A stretch of 64,000 nt of DNA from Zhengitettix transpicula (taxonomy: Eukaryota > Arthropoda > Insecta > Orthoptera > Tetrigidae). Position numbers and translations under genes: made by a program. Of the stretch, positions 22,181-35,230 are shown one piece after another (the first letter of the stretch is position 1; the number at the start of each line of letters is the position of its first letter). The DNA is taken from assembly GCA_037074705.1 (NCBI GenBank), contig CM073590.1, positions 136,853,600 to 136,917,599 on the forward strand. Direction: 5' to 3'. Below the pieces are notes generated by a model that did no database searches, was not told where the DNA came from, and worked only from the letters and a program-made list of their open reading frames with translations.

Positions 22181-24169
22181 AATAAGGATAAATCATAAAT
22201 AGCGTCCAAAACAGCGATTCTACTGAGAGCACTTGAGGAGTATCTCCCTTGGGAGAAAGTTGGTAATTGAATTACTACCGCATGTGTTCCTACGATTGAT
22301 CCAGTCACCTGGTATCTTCGTATCTGTGTGTCGAGACGCATGGTTTTGCAACCATATCACCACGGTTCATTCTGAAAAAAATGTTCGTGTGAGACCTGAG
22401 TAACTTGTAAGTATGAGTGGTGCTAGGGTGGCGAGGGAAAACTATTTGATACGTAGGTGGTAGATTGTTCTAATTATAATAATAAAATCAGTTAGTTATA
22501 GTAAACAATGTAAAAATATTTGGTCAAAAACTAACAGTTCAAAATAATTTCATCGCCGTATGAATGCACATAACCGAATACTTGTGAATATAATTATAAA
22601 ACATTTCTGGGTAGAAGGATCTATATTTAATTTATGGTTTTAGGAGGACAAGAAGTTTACAATACATCCTCCACACACAATCATATTCTGGAATCATAGG
22701 AAATTCTTCAAAGTATTATCGCATCCGTTTTAATTTGCACAGTGGCCAATATCGACCGTATCAATTAAAAATAGTGTATTTCATTATATCCCATTTCTGT
22801 GAATATCAAATGGAAATTTCGCATTCTACTTAAGGAATTAATAAGAATTTTAAGTTTATTACCAAATTTAATATTTTTAGGGAACTATATTCACATCAAA
22901 TAAACTTATACAATAGACGACTGTAACGTCAAATATAAACTAGGACGAAATAATTAATTACTAGCGTTATGAATAATCATAATATTATAAGAAAACCAGG
23001 ACTTTAAAACTTTAACGGTGTAAATTATGAATGAAGCATTTTCAACCGAGTTAAAATTAATTAATATTGTGGCACGATCGAGTATCTAATTTATAATTTT
23101 TCCGACAAAATTTCTTAAAAGGAAATGCAAAGTTTCCACCATCGTAAATCCTCTAGACATTTCAAAATAACGGTTCCCGTTAATTACAAAGGATGTGTCG
23201 GACAGCCGGGAAACTCACAGTTGGTCAAAAACAACAATGTCTAGACTGTGGAAAAAGGGGATGAAGTTTCTTAGGTGGGGTGACACAGTATAAAAGCTAG
23301 GTAAACAGAATTGAAAATTTTTTTCTTCATCTCCGGTATGTTGTGATGTATTATTTTTTCACTAAGGTAAACACACCGTAAAATCAGGAGAAACAGGGCA
23401 AAATGATGTACCTTATATCTTCCAGAGAAATAGGCTAAGCAATAAGGAAAAATACGAGACTGCTCGAACTCTGACCAGAGGAAGCCGCATCCTTTTCCTA
23501 AAGGTGTAAATTTCCGAATATGAAAGGTTATGTAAGCAAACTCGTAATTATTTATTCATTGAATTTATTGTGAAATGGAAATCAATTTTATATTTTAGTT
23601 GTTATAAAGCCGCGATTTGGGTTAAAACCCCTGAAATAGAATATATAAAATAAAATAGAATAATTATTTTGCATTACAATACGGTAGCTATCACTGCATA
23701 TGTGTTAAGAAACTATGAATTTAAAATACATTTTTATTTAAATACCACTACAATACGCATCGTTTCGATGGCAGGATTATGTTAAAATTATTTGCGGTAA
23801 CATATTCCATTATTTTTAAAATCTGTAACCACAATGCACCAGACGGCGATGTCAGAGAAATGTATCGAAACGTTGTGTATTAATCGATGTAAACCTGAAA
23901 ATGCTTTATTCGATTATAATCTCTTTCATTTTCTGCGATAGATAATTGAGGTAGTATATTCATAGTTTCAAACTCCATCCATTTCCATGAAATTAATTTA
24001 TTATAATCAACTAACTTTTGAATAAATCCCCGACTGTTTTTATCGGTTGGTCCAGAGAGAATTGAGCAATATTGTGAGGACATTTCGGTATTTATATTTA
24101 CGAAACGCTTCATATATGTGGTAGTGACGGCAGAACCTATATTCCCTATTACATTTTTGTTATTCCTCG
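22181..24169. other. No gene confirmed; one weak exon-like segment
   Basis: On the minus strand, 22371-22309 is a 63-bp segment between an acceptor-like TTTTTTCAG and a donor-like CAG/GTGACT, open in two frames. It is not supported by any family resemblance. The rest is AT-rich, with no further structure noticed. Confidence 0.3.
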
Positions 24170-24640
24170 GCAGTCTGGAGAAAAGTTGTAGTCTGAGGAC
24201 GCGGGTTACAAGCCGTAAATCATTGTTGGCGTAATTGTTTTGGAGGCGATTACTCTACGACGCCAGGCGCCATGGAACGATATTCGCGAACACAATGGAG
24301 AGCTATTCGAAAGTAGCCGTCAGAACCTGCCCCAGTCGCGACTGCCTGATTTATAGGCCATAAAATTCCCCACAAACTCTGTCGCGGGATAATTAAAACT
24401 GACACAAATATATTCGTTCCCTGACGCCGTGACGTGAATAATTTTGGGAACACTCACACCAGACAATAGCATTGTACCCTCTGCGACGTGGCGTCCGGTA
24501 CCCCAGTTGGTCGTGCGTGCTTTACATATCAGACAGACCTCGCTGTCACCGTTATGTCACCCAAGTCTCACTATCAGCATGATGTGAGACGTGCGATGTA
24601 ATATCACTTATTGCGGGTTCTGGTTTAACGTCAAATTTTA
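24170..24640. other. Candidate conserved non-coding block
   Basis: This is complex, CpG-containing sequence in an AT-rich setting, including GACGCCAGGCGCC, a CCATAAAATT segment and GACGCCGTGACGTGA with a CRE-like TGACGTGA. No repeat match and no convincing reading frame were found. A regulatory role is only suggested by composition. Confidence 0.2.
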
Positions 24641-27237
24641 CGATGTTGACTGGTACCAACTTCTGAAGGCAATTCTGTAAATGATGACGACTTAGGATTT
24701 GAGCTTATGAGCATTACAGGACTATACTTCCGGACGTCATATGCACGAGCAAGGACTCATAATTATCCCCCGCGTGCATAAATCGCTGGATTTGTCAAGG
24801 TCCTACAAACAACCACGATCAGAGATCTGATGGATTCACCTACTGACGTTACACTCAAATTATTATAAACCCAGAACAGTTATGTTGTTAGAGACAATAT
24901 TATTTAACTGAATATGTTATTAATATCGTAAAATATTTTTTAATTCAATTAATTTATCGGCATTTAAGGAAATACGTCGCTACATGAAAATTCAAGTATT
25001 ACACTGACAAAAACAACATTTAAATATATAATTTACATAAGTTACAATAATAAACTTGAGCTATCCAAAAATGAAATAACGGGGTTAAAATATTAAAATA
25101 ACGGTTATTAATAATAATGGTTAATGTGTTATTACTTAAAATTCAAGACTTAACAAATATAATCTTTAATTATCTAAACAAGCAATTATATGTACATTTA
25201 TTATTGGTTCCAGTATTCATCATTTGATTAAAGTAGATAAGTCAAAATTACAGGGTTTTTGTTTTTTTAATTGATGTTTATAACGGTCGCGTCGACATCG
25301 TGTCATTGGCGGACCCGTATGTTATTTTCAATAGGTTCCATAGAGAAAATTACAGTTATATACATAAAAACATCATTAATTGGAAATTATAAAAAAAACA
25401 ATACAGAAATATTATAAACTATGTATATCAGATAGATCCAAAAATACATGTAAATTATTTAAAATGGACATGTAAATAAATTAAATGAAATGTTACGATG
25501 AGATTGTTTGTAGTGTAAAACACACTTCTAAAATATCATTAAAGATCACAAAGTTCACTTCACGTCCCATTCATTCCGAAGAATTTGGCTGACAGGCTAT
25601 ATTTCACGTCCATTCACAATTAATAACTTAAAAAAAAGAATTTTGCACTATAAGACTGACATATGAAAAAAAATAGCAACTATCATATAAAATTCAATAT
25701 TATTATCTAGTTCTTTCAAAGGAACTCATAAACATTAGGATCATACCGATTTATGAATTCACCGATCGAATAATAAGCGCCATTAATGAGATGAGTTTTA
25801 CATTTCTGTACAAATAATATTCTTGATCGTTGTAGTTTTAACCCTGAATAGTGCTTTCTTCTTTCATAAAGTGAGAGCCGATGTTTGTCGATTCTCAAAA
25901 TCATCCATTATTCAGTATCATGTTCGTACGACGCCAACCAATAAAATAACACTGATACCGTAAATTAGGAAATATTTTTCTGTTATGTTACTGTTAACTT
26001 TACTCCACCTTGAGCTGAAATCTTACGCGGTGACAAGTTACAACTAGATTTTTAGACTCAGTGCAGAGAGTGACTAATTGAATATAATCATTTTTTTCGA
26101 CATGTTGCACGTGAAATTTCAAAAGACTCCAAGAGACTTGCAAATGTTATTGTACGCTTTTGAAGATAAATGGTTGCCCTGTTCAAGTTCTAATCAAAAC
26201 GGTGCTAAATGGGATCTACTTTTCAACAGAGGAATAGGAAAGAGCGAAAACGGCTGTGCTTCTGGGCAGCCTCACGGACATAGCGATAAAGCGAAATGTT
26301 TTGAGCTGTGGAATAACGTATGCAGAAGAGTCTTGACTTAATCGTGTCCTACTTTGAAGGCGACCATCAGTAATGGAACACATGAGGTAAACGAAGTTAC
26401 AGCACCTAGCTTCGCCTTATCCCAAAATGAAAAAGTCAGACTGAGTTATATAAGGAGTGCGTGAATGTTGTGGGGTTATTCAGTCCCCATTAATCCATCG
26501 TTAAGGAAAATTTTCGGCCAGGATCTAAAGACCTACAGAGTCCTATGAGGGGGTGGTCAGTCTTAATAAATGAAATTATTCCTAGTCTTGGCATCAGTCG
26601 CTTGACGACAATGGTAGTGCAAGCTGTCTAAACGTACAACATAATTTCAAAACCGATTATAAAATGACTTAGCTGCTGACGGGACGTGGTGGTTTCAACT
26701 ACTACCTGACGCGTTTCAACCTTGGCGTTAACGGCGACAAATGCCACTGTGGAATAGACGGTAAAGATTATGCCATTCATTTCATGCCCAAGGTACGAGA
26801 TACAGAGACTACATCTTCGTGTCAGTCGAGACGCGGACGACGTCGGCAAAAAAAACATTAAGTTAGAACAAAGCTTTATCTTCATACTCTCCATCATTTT
26901 GTGCACTCCTTCATTTTTCTGGCAATAAAAGTAAAATCTGAAGACAATTAATTCACTCACTAGATAGTATTATTTAATACATCACCATATCATACCATCA
27001 TTATTAATTTTCTTAGATTGTACGTACTCTACAAATATCAATAATTATAGAGAAAAGAGAAATATAGACACCAAAGATCTATTAATAAATTTAAATGTAT
27101 TATATTAACCGTTCTATTTAAATAACGGTAAGCGGTGTTTGTATTCTTCGGAACAATAAAGAAAAAATTATAATTTACTTATTACAATTGATTCTACCAA
27201 AAATGGGCCTACTATTGGTTTCTGATACTATACAATT
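24641..27237. other. No gene seen
   Basis: AT-rich DNA. Open frames at 26078-26341 (plus, 87 codons) and 26628-26960 (minus, 110 codons) lie in a region of more balanced composition (26040-26960), but neither shows a recognisable domain. Confidence 0.4.
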
Positions 27238-27965
27238 TATTCTAATAAATAAAGCCGAGTGTTTCTATGTTTGTATTATTTTGACTGTTAATTAGATTGA
27301 TAATATTTCTACCGATGTTCTTTGTGTATAATTTCATCCCATTTTGGCTTAGGAGGGGAGCACGCTTAAAATTAACAAAATACAACCGTGATTCGAGTCA
27401 AATAGGGATTATGGATGTCGCTGAGTTTATATATCTGGACAACGCTCGGGGGTGGGCGAGGGTGAGTGGGGCTGGGTTGAGGCGTGTGGAGGTGGGAGGT
27501 GTTAGAAATTTTCAAACACGTTATCCGGTCGATTTTTGCGTTAAATAAATATTTTTTGGCGTTCTCTACATGTTCTCTGAGTATAATTTCAACCCGTTTT
27601 GGGCATGGGAGTGGATCACTCTTAAGGGCGGGGGTGGAGTGGTTTTTCATAAAAATAACCCAAAAACAATCTATATTCCAGTCAAATCCCGAGTCATGGA
27701 TGTCGCTGAATTTACTTATGACATTCAACTTTTTATTGTACCCACAGTGCGAGTATGGAAATTTCCGAGCATGTTAAAACGGCTGATATATTCGTAGAAA
27801 GAAACTTTTTGGGGGACAATGAGTTGAACCCCATCGGCATGGAAGGTGTCACATTTCTGGATATAGGTCGAGGTGCGTTACAAAAAATAACGTAAAGCAA
27901 CCGACACTGGAGGCAAACAGGGGTTATGGATATATGACTATCCGGGCTACGCCGGACACCCACCT
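27238..27965 (-). mobile_element. Family B element, multi-monomer copy on the minus strand
   Basis: The head lies at the right end (plus-strand CCGGGCTACGCCGGACACCC at 27942-27961), followed leftwards by at least two monomers. The repeated landmark GTATAATTTCA(A/T)CCC(A/G)TTTTGG occurs near 27326 and 27579, about 250 bp apart. The left end TTCTAATAAATAAAGCCGAG resembles the terminal tail of the copy at 13790. Open frames on both strands come from monomer conservation. Confidence 0.7.
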
Positions 27966-28997
27966 ATTTAACAATTAATTTCAACTAGATGGTAGAGCCG
28001 ATCTAAAATTCAGCTTTTTATTTCGAAAATTTCAAATACGTAAGGTATTGTTCTACTCTACTGGAAGCTTAAGTATTATTTAATTATTCTTATGGTAAAA
28101 ATGGTGTTATCAATAATATAAATTATACGAACATGTTGCATAACAGATAATTGACATGTAATATTTCCTTCAAGAGACGTTCCATAACTTCTTTAATGAT
28201 GCTGTAAATTTCGTCTCTTTGATAACACTTACGCAACGCCTAAGAGTTTCATTACCCCTCAATTTGCGGTTAGCCACAGTCTACAACGTCTCTATAAATT
28301 TAAGAGGGGACGTCCATAACAGTTTTTCTGACTCATCAGCAATCTACAAACGACTGTGAGGTTACAGTTCCCCAGTCTAGACGTAAACGGAGACTTTAAG
28401 CTAATTTGAAATGCAAAGCGTTCCGAATATCAAAATGTTAACGACTTACATAACGACTGAAGTGAGTTACATAAAATATAATGCGAATATTAAGAGAAAA
28501 TATTTTTTCCGATAATAAGTTAAACTTTTGAAATTGTTCTCGTAATAATCTTTCTACAAAAGTAAATCCATAGTTTTTCTTAACAAATCTTACTTAATAT
28601 TATTTAGGATTGTTAAAATTACTTATACGACTGAAATCAAAGAGGGAGGTAGCCTATATAATAAAATCTTTTGACTTTCGTCAGTCAGCATTGCAGGTAC
28701 TTTAATTTGAAACCAATACCTTACTTTGACAATATTGCGTATTATCTGTACAAATTATTGTTCTTATTATGCTGAAGAAATAATGAGTGAAGTAAAATAT
28801 AAAAATATTCCTTGAGTAAAAATTATGCGTGACAGATCTTTAACTTCATGAAAAGTAAATTGTTTCTCTGTAAAGTATTAATAATATCTTAATAAACGGA
28901 TAGATTTACTTTTTCAGAGGTATCTGGCATTTCCTTTCATGATAGTAAATGTGAAAATATGTAGATGATTCTATTTTTTTAGATAATTGTTATTTTA
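27966..28997. other. No feature seen
   Basis: This is AT-rich sequence without recognisable coding or repeat content. Confidence 0.5.
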
Positions 28998-29274
28998 AGG
29001 CGGAATACTGAAGGGAGAACAAGGTAGGCAAGGGGTAGCTAAGATCTTTTGGATAACATTTAATGACCGTATCCGGCATCCGCCAGTTGATGTTAAGGTA
29101 GATCGAACAGTCGGTGCGAGTCCTACGCTTGTCCGATGACTTGCGATGAGATTTTCTGTTCAAACGCAGAATTCCCATCTCCATGCAACCATTTTTAGAC
29201 ACAGGGTAACTGACGTTAATTAAAATTATCGCATATTCCCTTTAATAGCATAAGAAGGAATAAAGGTTTTGAAA
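28998..29274 (-). mobile_element. Old family A fragments
   Basis: Strongly diverged matches are visible: TATCCGGCATCCGCC, GCAGAATTCCCATCTCCATGC and ATTTTTAGACACAGGGTAACTGA correspond in order to CCCGGCATTCGCC, GCAGCATTCCCTTCTCCGTGC and AGTTTAGGAGGCAGCTGGCCGA of younger copies. A second piece, 29235-29274, matches the CCCTTTAATAGCATAGGAAGGG region and is out of order. Confidence 0.6.
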
Positions 29275-32200
29275 TAAGATATATTTTCTCAAGTGCGAGA
29301 GATATTAATAATACACGCTTAAAGACTTTCGCTTGAAACTACCGCTACTCAGTGAGGTTGACCATTGACGTAGACGGTTGTGATGCAGCAGCCGAAAAGG
29401 ATTGGTCAGTCCCAAATTTATATCATTTTCACATGTATTTTATTTAAATACTTGTTTTCCGCTATATACCCGTCATATAAAACGTTTAACTTAAGTAGCT
29501 AAATAAAAAAATTATAGATGATCTCTGGAATGTGCTAATAAACTATCAGTATTCAAAACATTGGAAAAATATCTGAATTTATTGTAATAATATATATAAA
29601 TGAATGGCCTTAGTCAGAAAAAAATTATATTAATTTTTAATTATTCTTAAAAAACGTTATAAATGCTTATGTTAATTCTTTCCATATTATATATAAATAA
29701 TATCATAACTGATGAGGTCCTAGAAGATAACAAAACGTGGTGTATTTAATACAAACTTTTTCAATGGACTATATAATTTTTTTCTGATTGAAGGCCATTT
29801 ATTTATTTATATTATCTGTATTTATGTTAGTGACACACTGTGGAAGTCGTGAATTAATTATGATAGCATAAACAAATATATCTATTATAAAATGATTAAA
29901 AGAAACCAAGTAAATGATAACAGTTTATCAAAATATGATAACTGAGAAGAATCTTCATATCTTTACGTATCTGCAAGTTGCATTATTTTCCATGTAGACG
30001 TCTCCCCTTGCAATAGACTCTACTAAGAATCACAAACGCAGCTTCTATGCAAATAAAGAAAGCCTCAACGTGCGTCACGCAGCTAATAATATTCTCATAC
30101 TGCTGGGCATGTTCAATATTCCTCGTTGCTGTATTTATCGCGGCTATCTGAAAACTTCTCAGTGAAATAACAGAGTTGAACGAACATAAACATTTGGCAC
30201 GCGTGAAAATGTTTACGTCGAAATCTGCTATACACGTAACCATGACAACGAAGCTGTAGTTCAAAGTCAGGGACAAGTGACTCACCGCTCCTGTTTCTCA
30301 TTCCTTTCCTTGACGAAAAACGGAAAACACATGTTAGGGGTTATGATCAATACTCGTGTTTAAAGTATGGCGTCAAGTCAGAATGACTGATTTCATTTTC
30401 AAAGTTGACAACTACGATTCATTTTGTTTGTAAAAGATATTAGTCATATTCGTGTAGAAAAAACTGTTGATAAATAGTCAGTTGTTCAGAAATCTACTGT
30501 ATGGCAAGTTTTTGATGTTCCTGATAGAAAATTGATTCAGGGTACAGTCTATTTTCGCGATTCATATAAGGAGATTTTTATAGAGTTAAAGAGTCTCTCG
30601 AAAGGTCCAAATAAATACTAATGATGTAAATAAACGGCAGTTTTATTTCTTACTTTAATGAATTATATGAAACGACGAAAAAAAAGCATCGCAGTTGATG
30701 ATCACACTTAGTGAAATCCATCAAACGGATAGGCCTACTTATGAAGATAAATGATCTGTAGTATAATGGACATTAGATGTTTCGTGTAGGTCGAAATTTT
30801 GTTACCATCTTAATTTTCATTTCCGGTTTATTTATTTATCCTTATGTATGACTACAGAGTTTTGTTATATATTCATTAATATACTAGAACTACAAATGCA
30901 TTAGGACTATATTGAAGTGAGGACAAAACACATATTCATTTAGTTATTTAGAGATCAAGTAATTTATTTGTCCTGTGGAGAACTTTTATTGCCCGGTTGT
31001 TAGCTGGACTGATTTACCTTGTCGGGATACGAAACGTACCTTGAAGAAGAAAATAGTAATTTTGAAGGACGGTGAGGGGAAAATTACGCGCGGTTGTAAA
31101 GACGTGGAATTACTCTGCGAGTATAAATTCAAACTACGATTGAACAAAAACCGAAAGAGAGGAGGTTGCCTTTCCCTTCTCCAAATTTGCAATAGTCTCC
31201 AGAAATTTGTACTTTGATGAAAAGATAGGAGAAAATGATAAAAAATTAAGGTTTATGTAGAGAACCGTAATATTTCTTATTGAATCTGATCATAAAAATG
31301 AGGTAGAACTCCTTGAAGGTGGGTTGGAGAAAAAAACTGATGCCAATTGATGACGGATACGAACCCGTCATCATCATAGATAATCCCAAATACTCGATCA
31401 GCTACCGAAGCGGCGAATTTCATCTCAGAAACTTTCGGGACAATTAATATCACTACAGGGTAGTTTTTTCTATAAAATTCCGCACATTTTTCACTGAACA
31501 GCTGACTCTGGTCACGAAATTAATTAATTTTTTTTCGCTGGTAAAAGTAGGTACCCAGTTCATTGTGATTGGGGTCAGATTTCTCTAATGTTATTTAGGT
31601 TTCAACATTGTAATGACGTAATTATCATATTTATTTTGAAATGGAGCCAAGTGTAAATAGATATAAAGCCATACTTTAGTACATAGATATTTTTTGTTTT
31701 CTCATCAAAAATTAATTTAATAATTTCACTTCCAACAATTGTTTTTACATTTTTATTAAATATCTCCCATTACGCATTAACATTGGGAGACTTCTAAACT
31801 GAAACTTTTATTATATCATTCTTTTATAATATTCATTGAATTACATACTTTTTGTATATTTCTTGGAATACCGTAATTACTCTTTTAAGGAATTTATGAC
31901 AAAAATATCTAAAGCTCCTTACTGTACGAACATAAGACGCACTCTGAGAATACCCTCTTCGGAAGTTATTTTTCCTTAAACAGTTTAATATTTTCTATGC
32001 AAATTCAACTTCCTAAAAATTTAAACAAACTTATTTCACTCAGTAATGAATCCATTTTATTAAAAACAATTAGTGTTACACGAAAAGAACATATAATACA
32101 ATTTAATATTTAAAAATTGAAATTTATATCTTCAATAGTATTTGGCTGAATTTCACTGAATACATCAAATGAACTTAATTACCTTTCATGATCTTATCAC

Positions 32201-33240
32201 TAGACGCGACGTATTCATTGCCATTTATTTGGTCATTGACGTACAGATATAATGAATAACATCTGCTTTGATACGTCGATTGCTTTGAATGCGAATTTTA
32301 ATTAAAACATACACCCACAATTAACTAATGAACACGCTAGTAAAATAAAATTATTCTAGACAAAAGTGTCGGTCTTTACATCTGTTTTATTGGGCAGTAT
32401 TTCATTGCAGTCACGCTATTTCTGAAGGCAGCCCGTAGTATTTCTTTAGATGTGCATGTAAAGAATTTCTAGGACACTCGAACAAACGTCGCAATTTTTC
32501 TACATTTTCACTTGTTTTAAAATGGAATTCAATTTACTATTATAGTTATTATTATAAGCGCGAATGCACGGAGATAGGTTATACTATTTTATCTTATTTT
32601 TTAATAAGAAGATAGTCACTTTTCTAAATATATAAAAAATATTTAATTACATCTATCACTTGGATATATAATTTGATATTATAATGAATATTTATGTAAA
32701 TAATTTACATATATAGCATCTATGTCATTTTGTTTAGAGCCTGCCACATAACGTGTTTACCAGACTAATTATTTTTATATGATAATTGCTTACAAGTGTA
32801 TAGAGTACGAAACATCATTTAAAAAATTAATTTAAATGTTGTGTACTTAAATATTTGGGACTTCATGAAGAGTTTAGTTGCAGAAGGTGCATTAAAACCT
32901 CTGTAGTAACAACTCCACCCACTGTGAATCCGATTACGAAACACGTAAGCTCGAAAGCTGCCCTACGACCAGCGTTCCTCGCACTATTCAGTTAAGCAAC
33001 TTCTTCAAAGATATCGATTGTTTTAATATTTGCTTAATTTGTAACTTGACGAGACAATAAACTACTAATAAAAAATATTTGTTAATTTCTAACAGGTTTT
33101 ATTCCGTATAAAATGTGGAAAAAATGATTTACGATATTATTAATGATTTGCCTATCACATAACATTTTCAAATACCAAGACGTCTAAGGAAAGGAACGTT
33201 TAATTTGACTTGCTGACACCTAAAATGATTAAATAATCAT
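29275..33240. other. No gene seen; long AT-rich stretch
   Basis: Nothing coding was recognised. A CTGATGAGGTC...AACAAAACG motif at 29709-29737 resembles the hammerhead-like core described elsewhere in the window. A perfect 8-bp hairpin lies at 31349-31372 (GATGACGG...CCGTCATC). An 80-codon frame at 30975 shows no domain. Confidence 0.45.
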
Positions 33241-33550
33241 CAGGAAAGGATTTGAAAGGGGGGAAGGGGAAGGATAGAGAAAGGTAGCCAAGGGTTAACA
33301 AGGGTCCCCGGATTTGTACTTTAAGGATCCTATCCTGCAATTCGCCTAAATGTGATGCAGGGAAAACCCTTGAACAACCTGCATTAGGTAGGTCGGGTGT
33401 TTGGTACTTGTCCCACCCTCTTCCTATGTCGGGAGAGGGGTTTGCTGTAGGGTCGCAGCTTTCCCTTCTCCGTGTCTTGACCAGTTTAGGAGGTAGCTGG
33501 CCGACTGTTCCAATGGGAACAAAACAATTCATATCTCCAAGATCTGCGAC
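33241..33550 (-). mobile_element. Family A retroposon copy 6, lacks 3' end
   Basis: It runs from the AGGAAAGGATTTGAAAGGGG segment to ATCTGCGAC and lacks the final poly(A) side. The hairpin has the TTGTTCC/GGAACAG state (plus strand 33503-33523). It lies head to head with the next copy. Confidence 0.85.
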
Positions 33551-33565
33551 AAGTACTCGAAGCAA

Positions 33566-33762
33566 GTTTTCTAGGGTTTGTCTTACATCACTTTTAGGGG
33601 AATGCCGTATAGGGTCCTTAAACCATAACGCGGGGCCCTACTTAACGCTTGGCTGCCTTCCTCTACTCACCCGCATCCCCCCTTTCAAATCCCTTCCTAT
33701 ACTGTTAAAGTGGGAGTTGCCACCAAGTGGATTACCGTCATATATCTTGTTACTCTAAAAAA
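33566..33762 (+). mobile_element. Family A retroposon copy 7, 3' half
   Basis: It starts at TTTTCTAGGGTTTG and ends ...ATCTTGTTACTCTAAAAAA. It is inverted relative to the copy at 33241-33550, so the two share a complementary region (about 33241-33380 against 33566-33705). Confidence 0.85.
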
Positions 33763-33999
33763 TATAAATTTATTACGAGATTGACTCGCCATCAAAATCT
33801 TGTTGATTTTTGCAAATTAGTCAAATTTTGGAAAATATTTACGGACTACTGAAAATTTAGGTAATAACAGAGTCTGCTGAAATCCATACTTTGAATTTTT
33901 AAGTTCCTAGTAACAGGCATTGTGATCTTAAAAGGTTCATGAAACATAGTAATGTCATACATTTTGTGTGTGACCTATAAAGAGTTACTAATGATTCCA

Positions 34000-34139
34000 A
34001 ATAATTGGATTTTAAAATTAATTCTTGTCATTTCTCCTGCATATTAATTTTTTTATTTTTTTAAATTTAAATAATTGGATTTTAAAATTAATTCTTGTCA
34101 TTTCTTTTGCATATTAATTTTTTTATTTTTTTAAATTTT
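34000..34139 (+). repeat. 70-bp tandem duplication
   Basis: Two copies (34000-34069 and 34070-34139) of an AT-rich unit beginning AATAATTGGATTTTAAAATT differ by two adjacent bases (TCTCCTGC against TCTTTTGC). Confidence 0.92.
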
Positions 34140-34390
34140 CCTTGATATATTTTAATAGGTGTCTGTGAAATGTTTTTTTTGTTTTTTCTATTTTCTCTGC
34201 ATATGATTAATAGAACCAATAATTATAATGTATTAGTAGATGTTCTTGTCGGGCTTTTCCTTGTCTAGATCTGTTTTAGGTAAAGGAGGTTAAAAACAGG
34301 TCAAACACGAAGATATAGCAATATGGATTACGAAACTATAGTAATAGAAAAGATGTAACAATGAGGCACAAGGATTGAGATTTAGGAAAC

Positions 34391-34429
34391 CAACGTTTTA
34401 AACAGTAATACAACTGTATTTTTCTTCAG
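34391..34429 (-). ncRNA. Hammerhead-like motif, isolated and degenerate
   Basis: On the minus strand this reads CTGAAGA, a self-complementary AT-rich stem around ATACAGTTGTAT, then AAAACG instead of GAAACG. Similar modules occur at the ends of Penelope-like retroelements. The flanking sequence AACAATGAGGCACAAGGATTG may be part of the same old element. Self-cleavage is not implied, as the GAAA is changed. Confidence 0.3.
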
Positions 34430-34439
34430 AATAGAAGGC

Positions 34440-34814
34440 AGTGCGAAAAAAATTGACGTAATGAATAGTTGTTTTGAAAGCGCTTATAAGCATAATGACT
34501 GAATTTTTAGTCATATCGAGTACTTCGAGGAGTATATGAAGGAATATATCAGTATAAGCAAGGAAAATAATAATAAACAATGGTTATACGAGCAAATTCA
34601 GGATATATTTCAGTTACCGAATTGATTTTAAATATTTACCAATTACAGAAAAATATTGTAGAGAAAAAATTTTAGAGATCATTTCTCTTGAATGTTCTTA
34701 CTTTGCTACTTTGAAAAATGGCAGATATACCAATACTGAATCTTACGATTCATTTAAAACAATTTAGAAAATGATATGCTAAGTATAAATATTTTTTTCG
34801 GTAAATAATAAACC
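34440..34814. other. No feature seen
   Basis: This is AT-rich spacer after the hammerhead-like motif. No coding sequence was recognised. Confidence 0.5.
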
Positions 34815-35230
34815 TTAATGACGAATGCACGTGAACGAGCCCGTCCCTAATTGCGCATTAAGTCCCCATCACGTGCAGAGCAATTGCTAGACAGATTTAC
34901 AGTTACTATTAAAGCACTACACAGCACCGTGTAATGCAATTCATTTATGATAAAACTACGTGTTGTTTGGGGTGCTTACTGAGGCGAAACAATTGCATGA
35001 CTTCTGTAACGGGCAAATAAATTGTGTGACAAATTGGAACTACATTGGTTGGTACGCCACGAAAGTCCCGTTAATTAGCCGCCTGTGTTGGTAGACATAG
35101 CCGTGGCATGAAATCAGAGAATGACGCCACTCTTTCTGTGCCCTCGACACACGTCTTCATTAGCCGGACAATGTTTGACTTCAATTCTGGACGTTCCAGC
35201 TCGTGCTGTGGTCAAGGTCCTTCCTCATCT
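34815..35230. other. Candidate conserved non-coding block with paired E-boxes
   Basis: This is complex sequence in AT-rich surroundings. Two canonical CACGTG E-boxes stand at 34828-34833 and 34870-34875, 42 bp apart, with TAATTAG/ATTAGC homeodomain-type cores. No repeat match and no protein were recognised. An enhancer role is inference. Confidence 0.25.

Noticed and set aside
27297..27963. Several overlapping frames of 75 to 118 codons on both strands
   Set aside because: They lie in family B monomers and share the repeat's periodicity; there is no coding signal.
30975..31217. 80-codon lysine-rich open frame
   Set aside because: It has no domain, no splice context and no repeat match; its length is within chance expectation for a 64-kb window.
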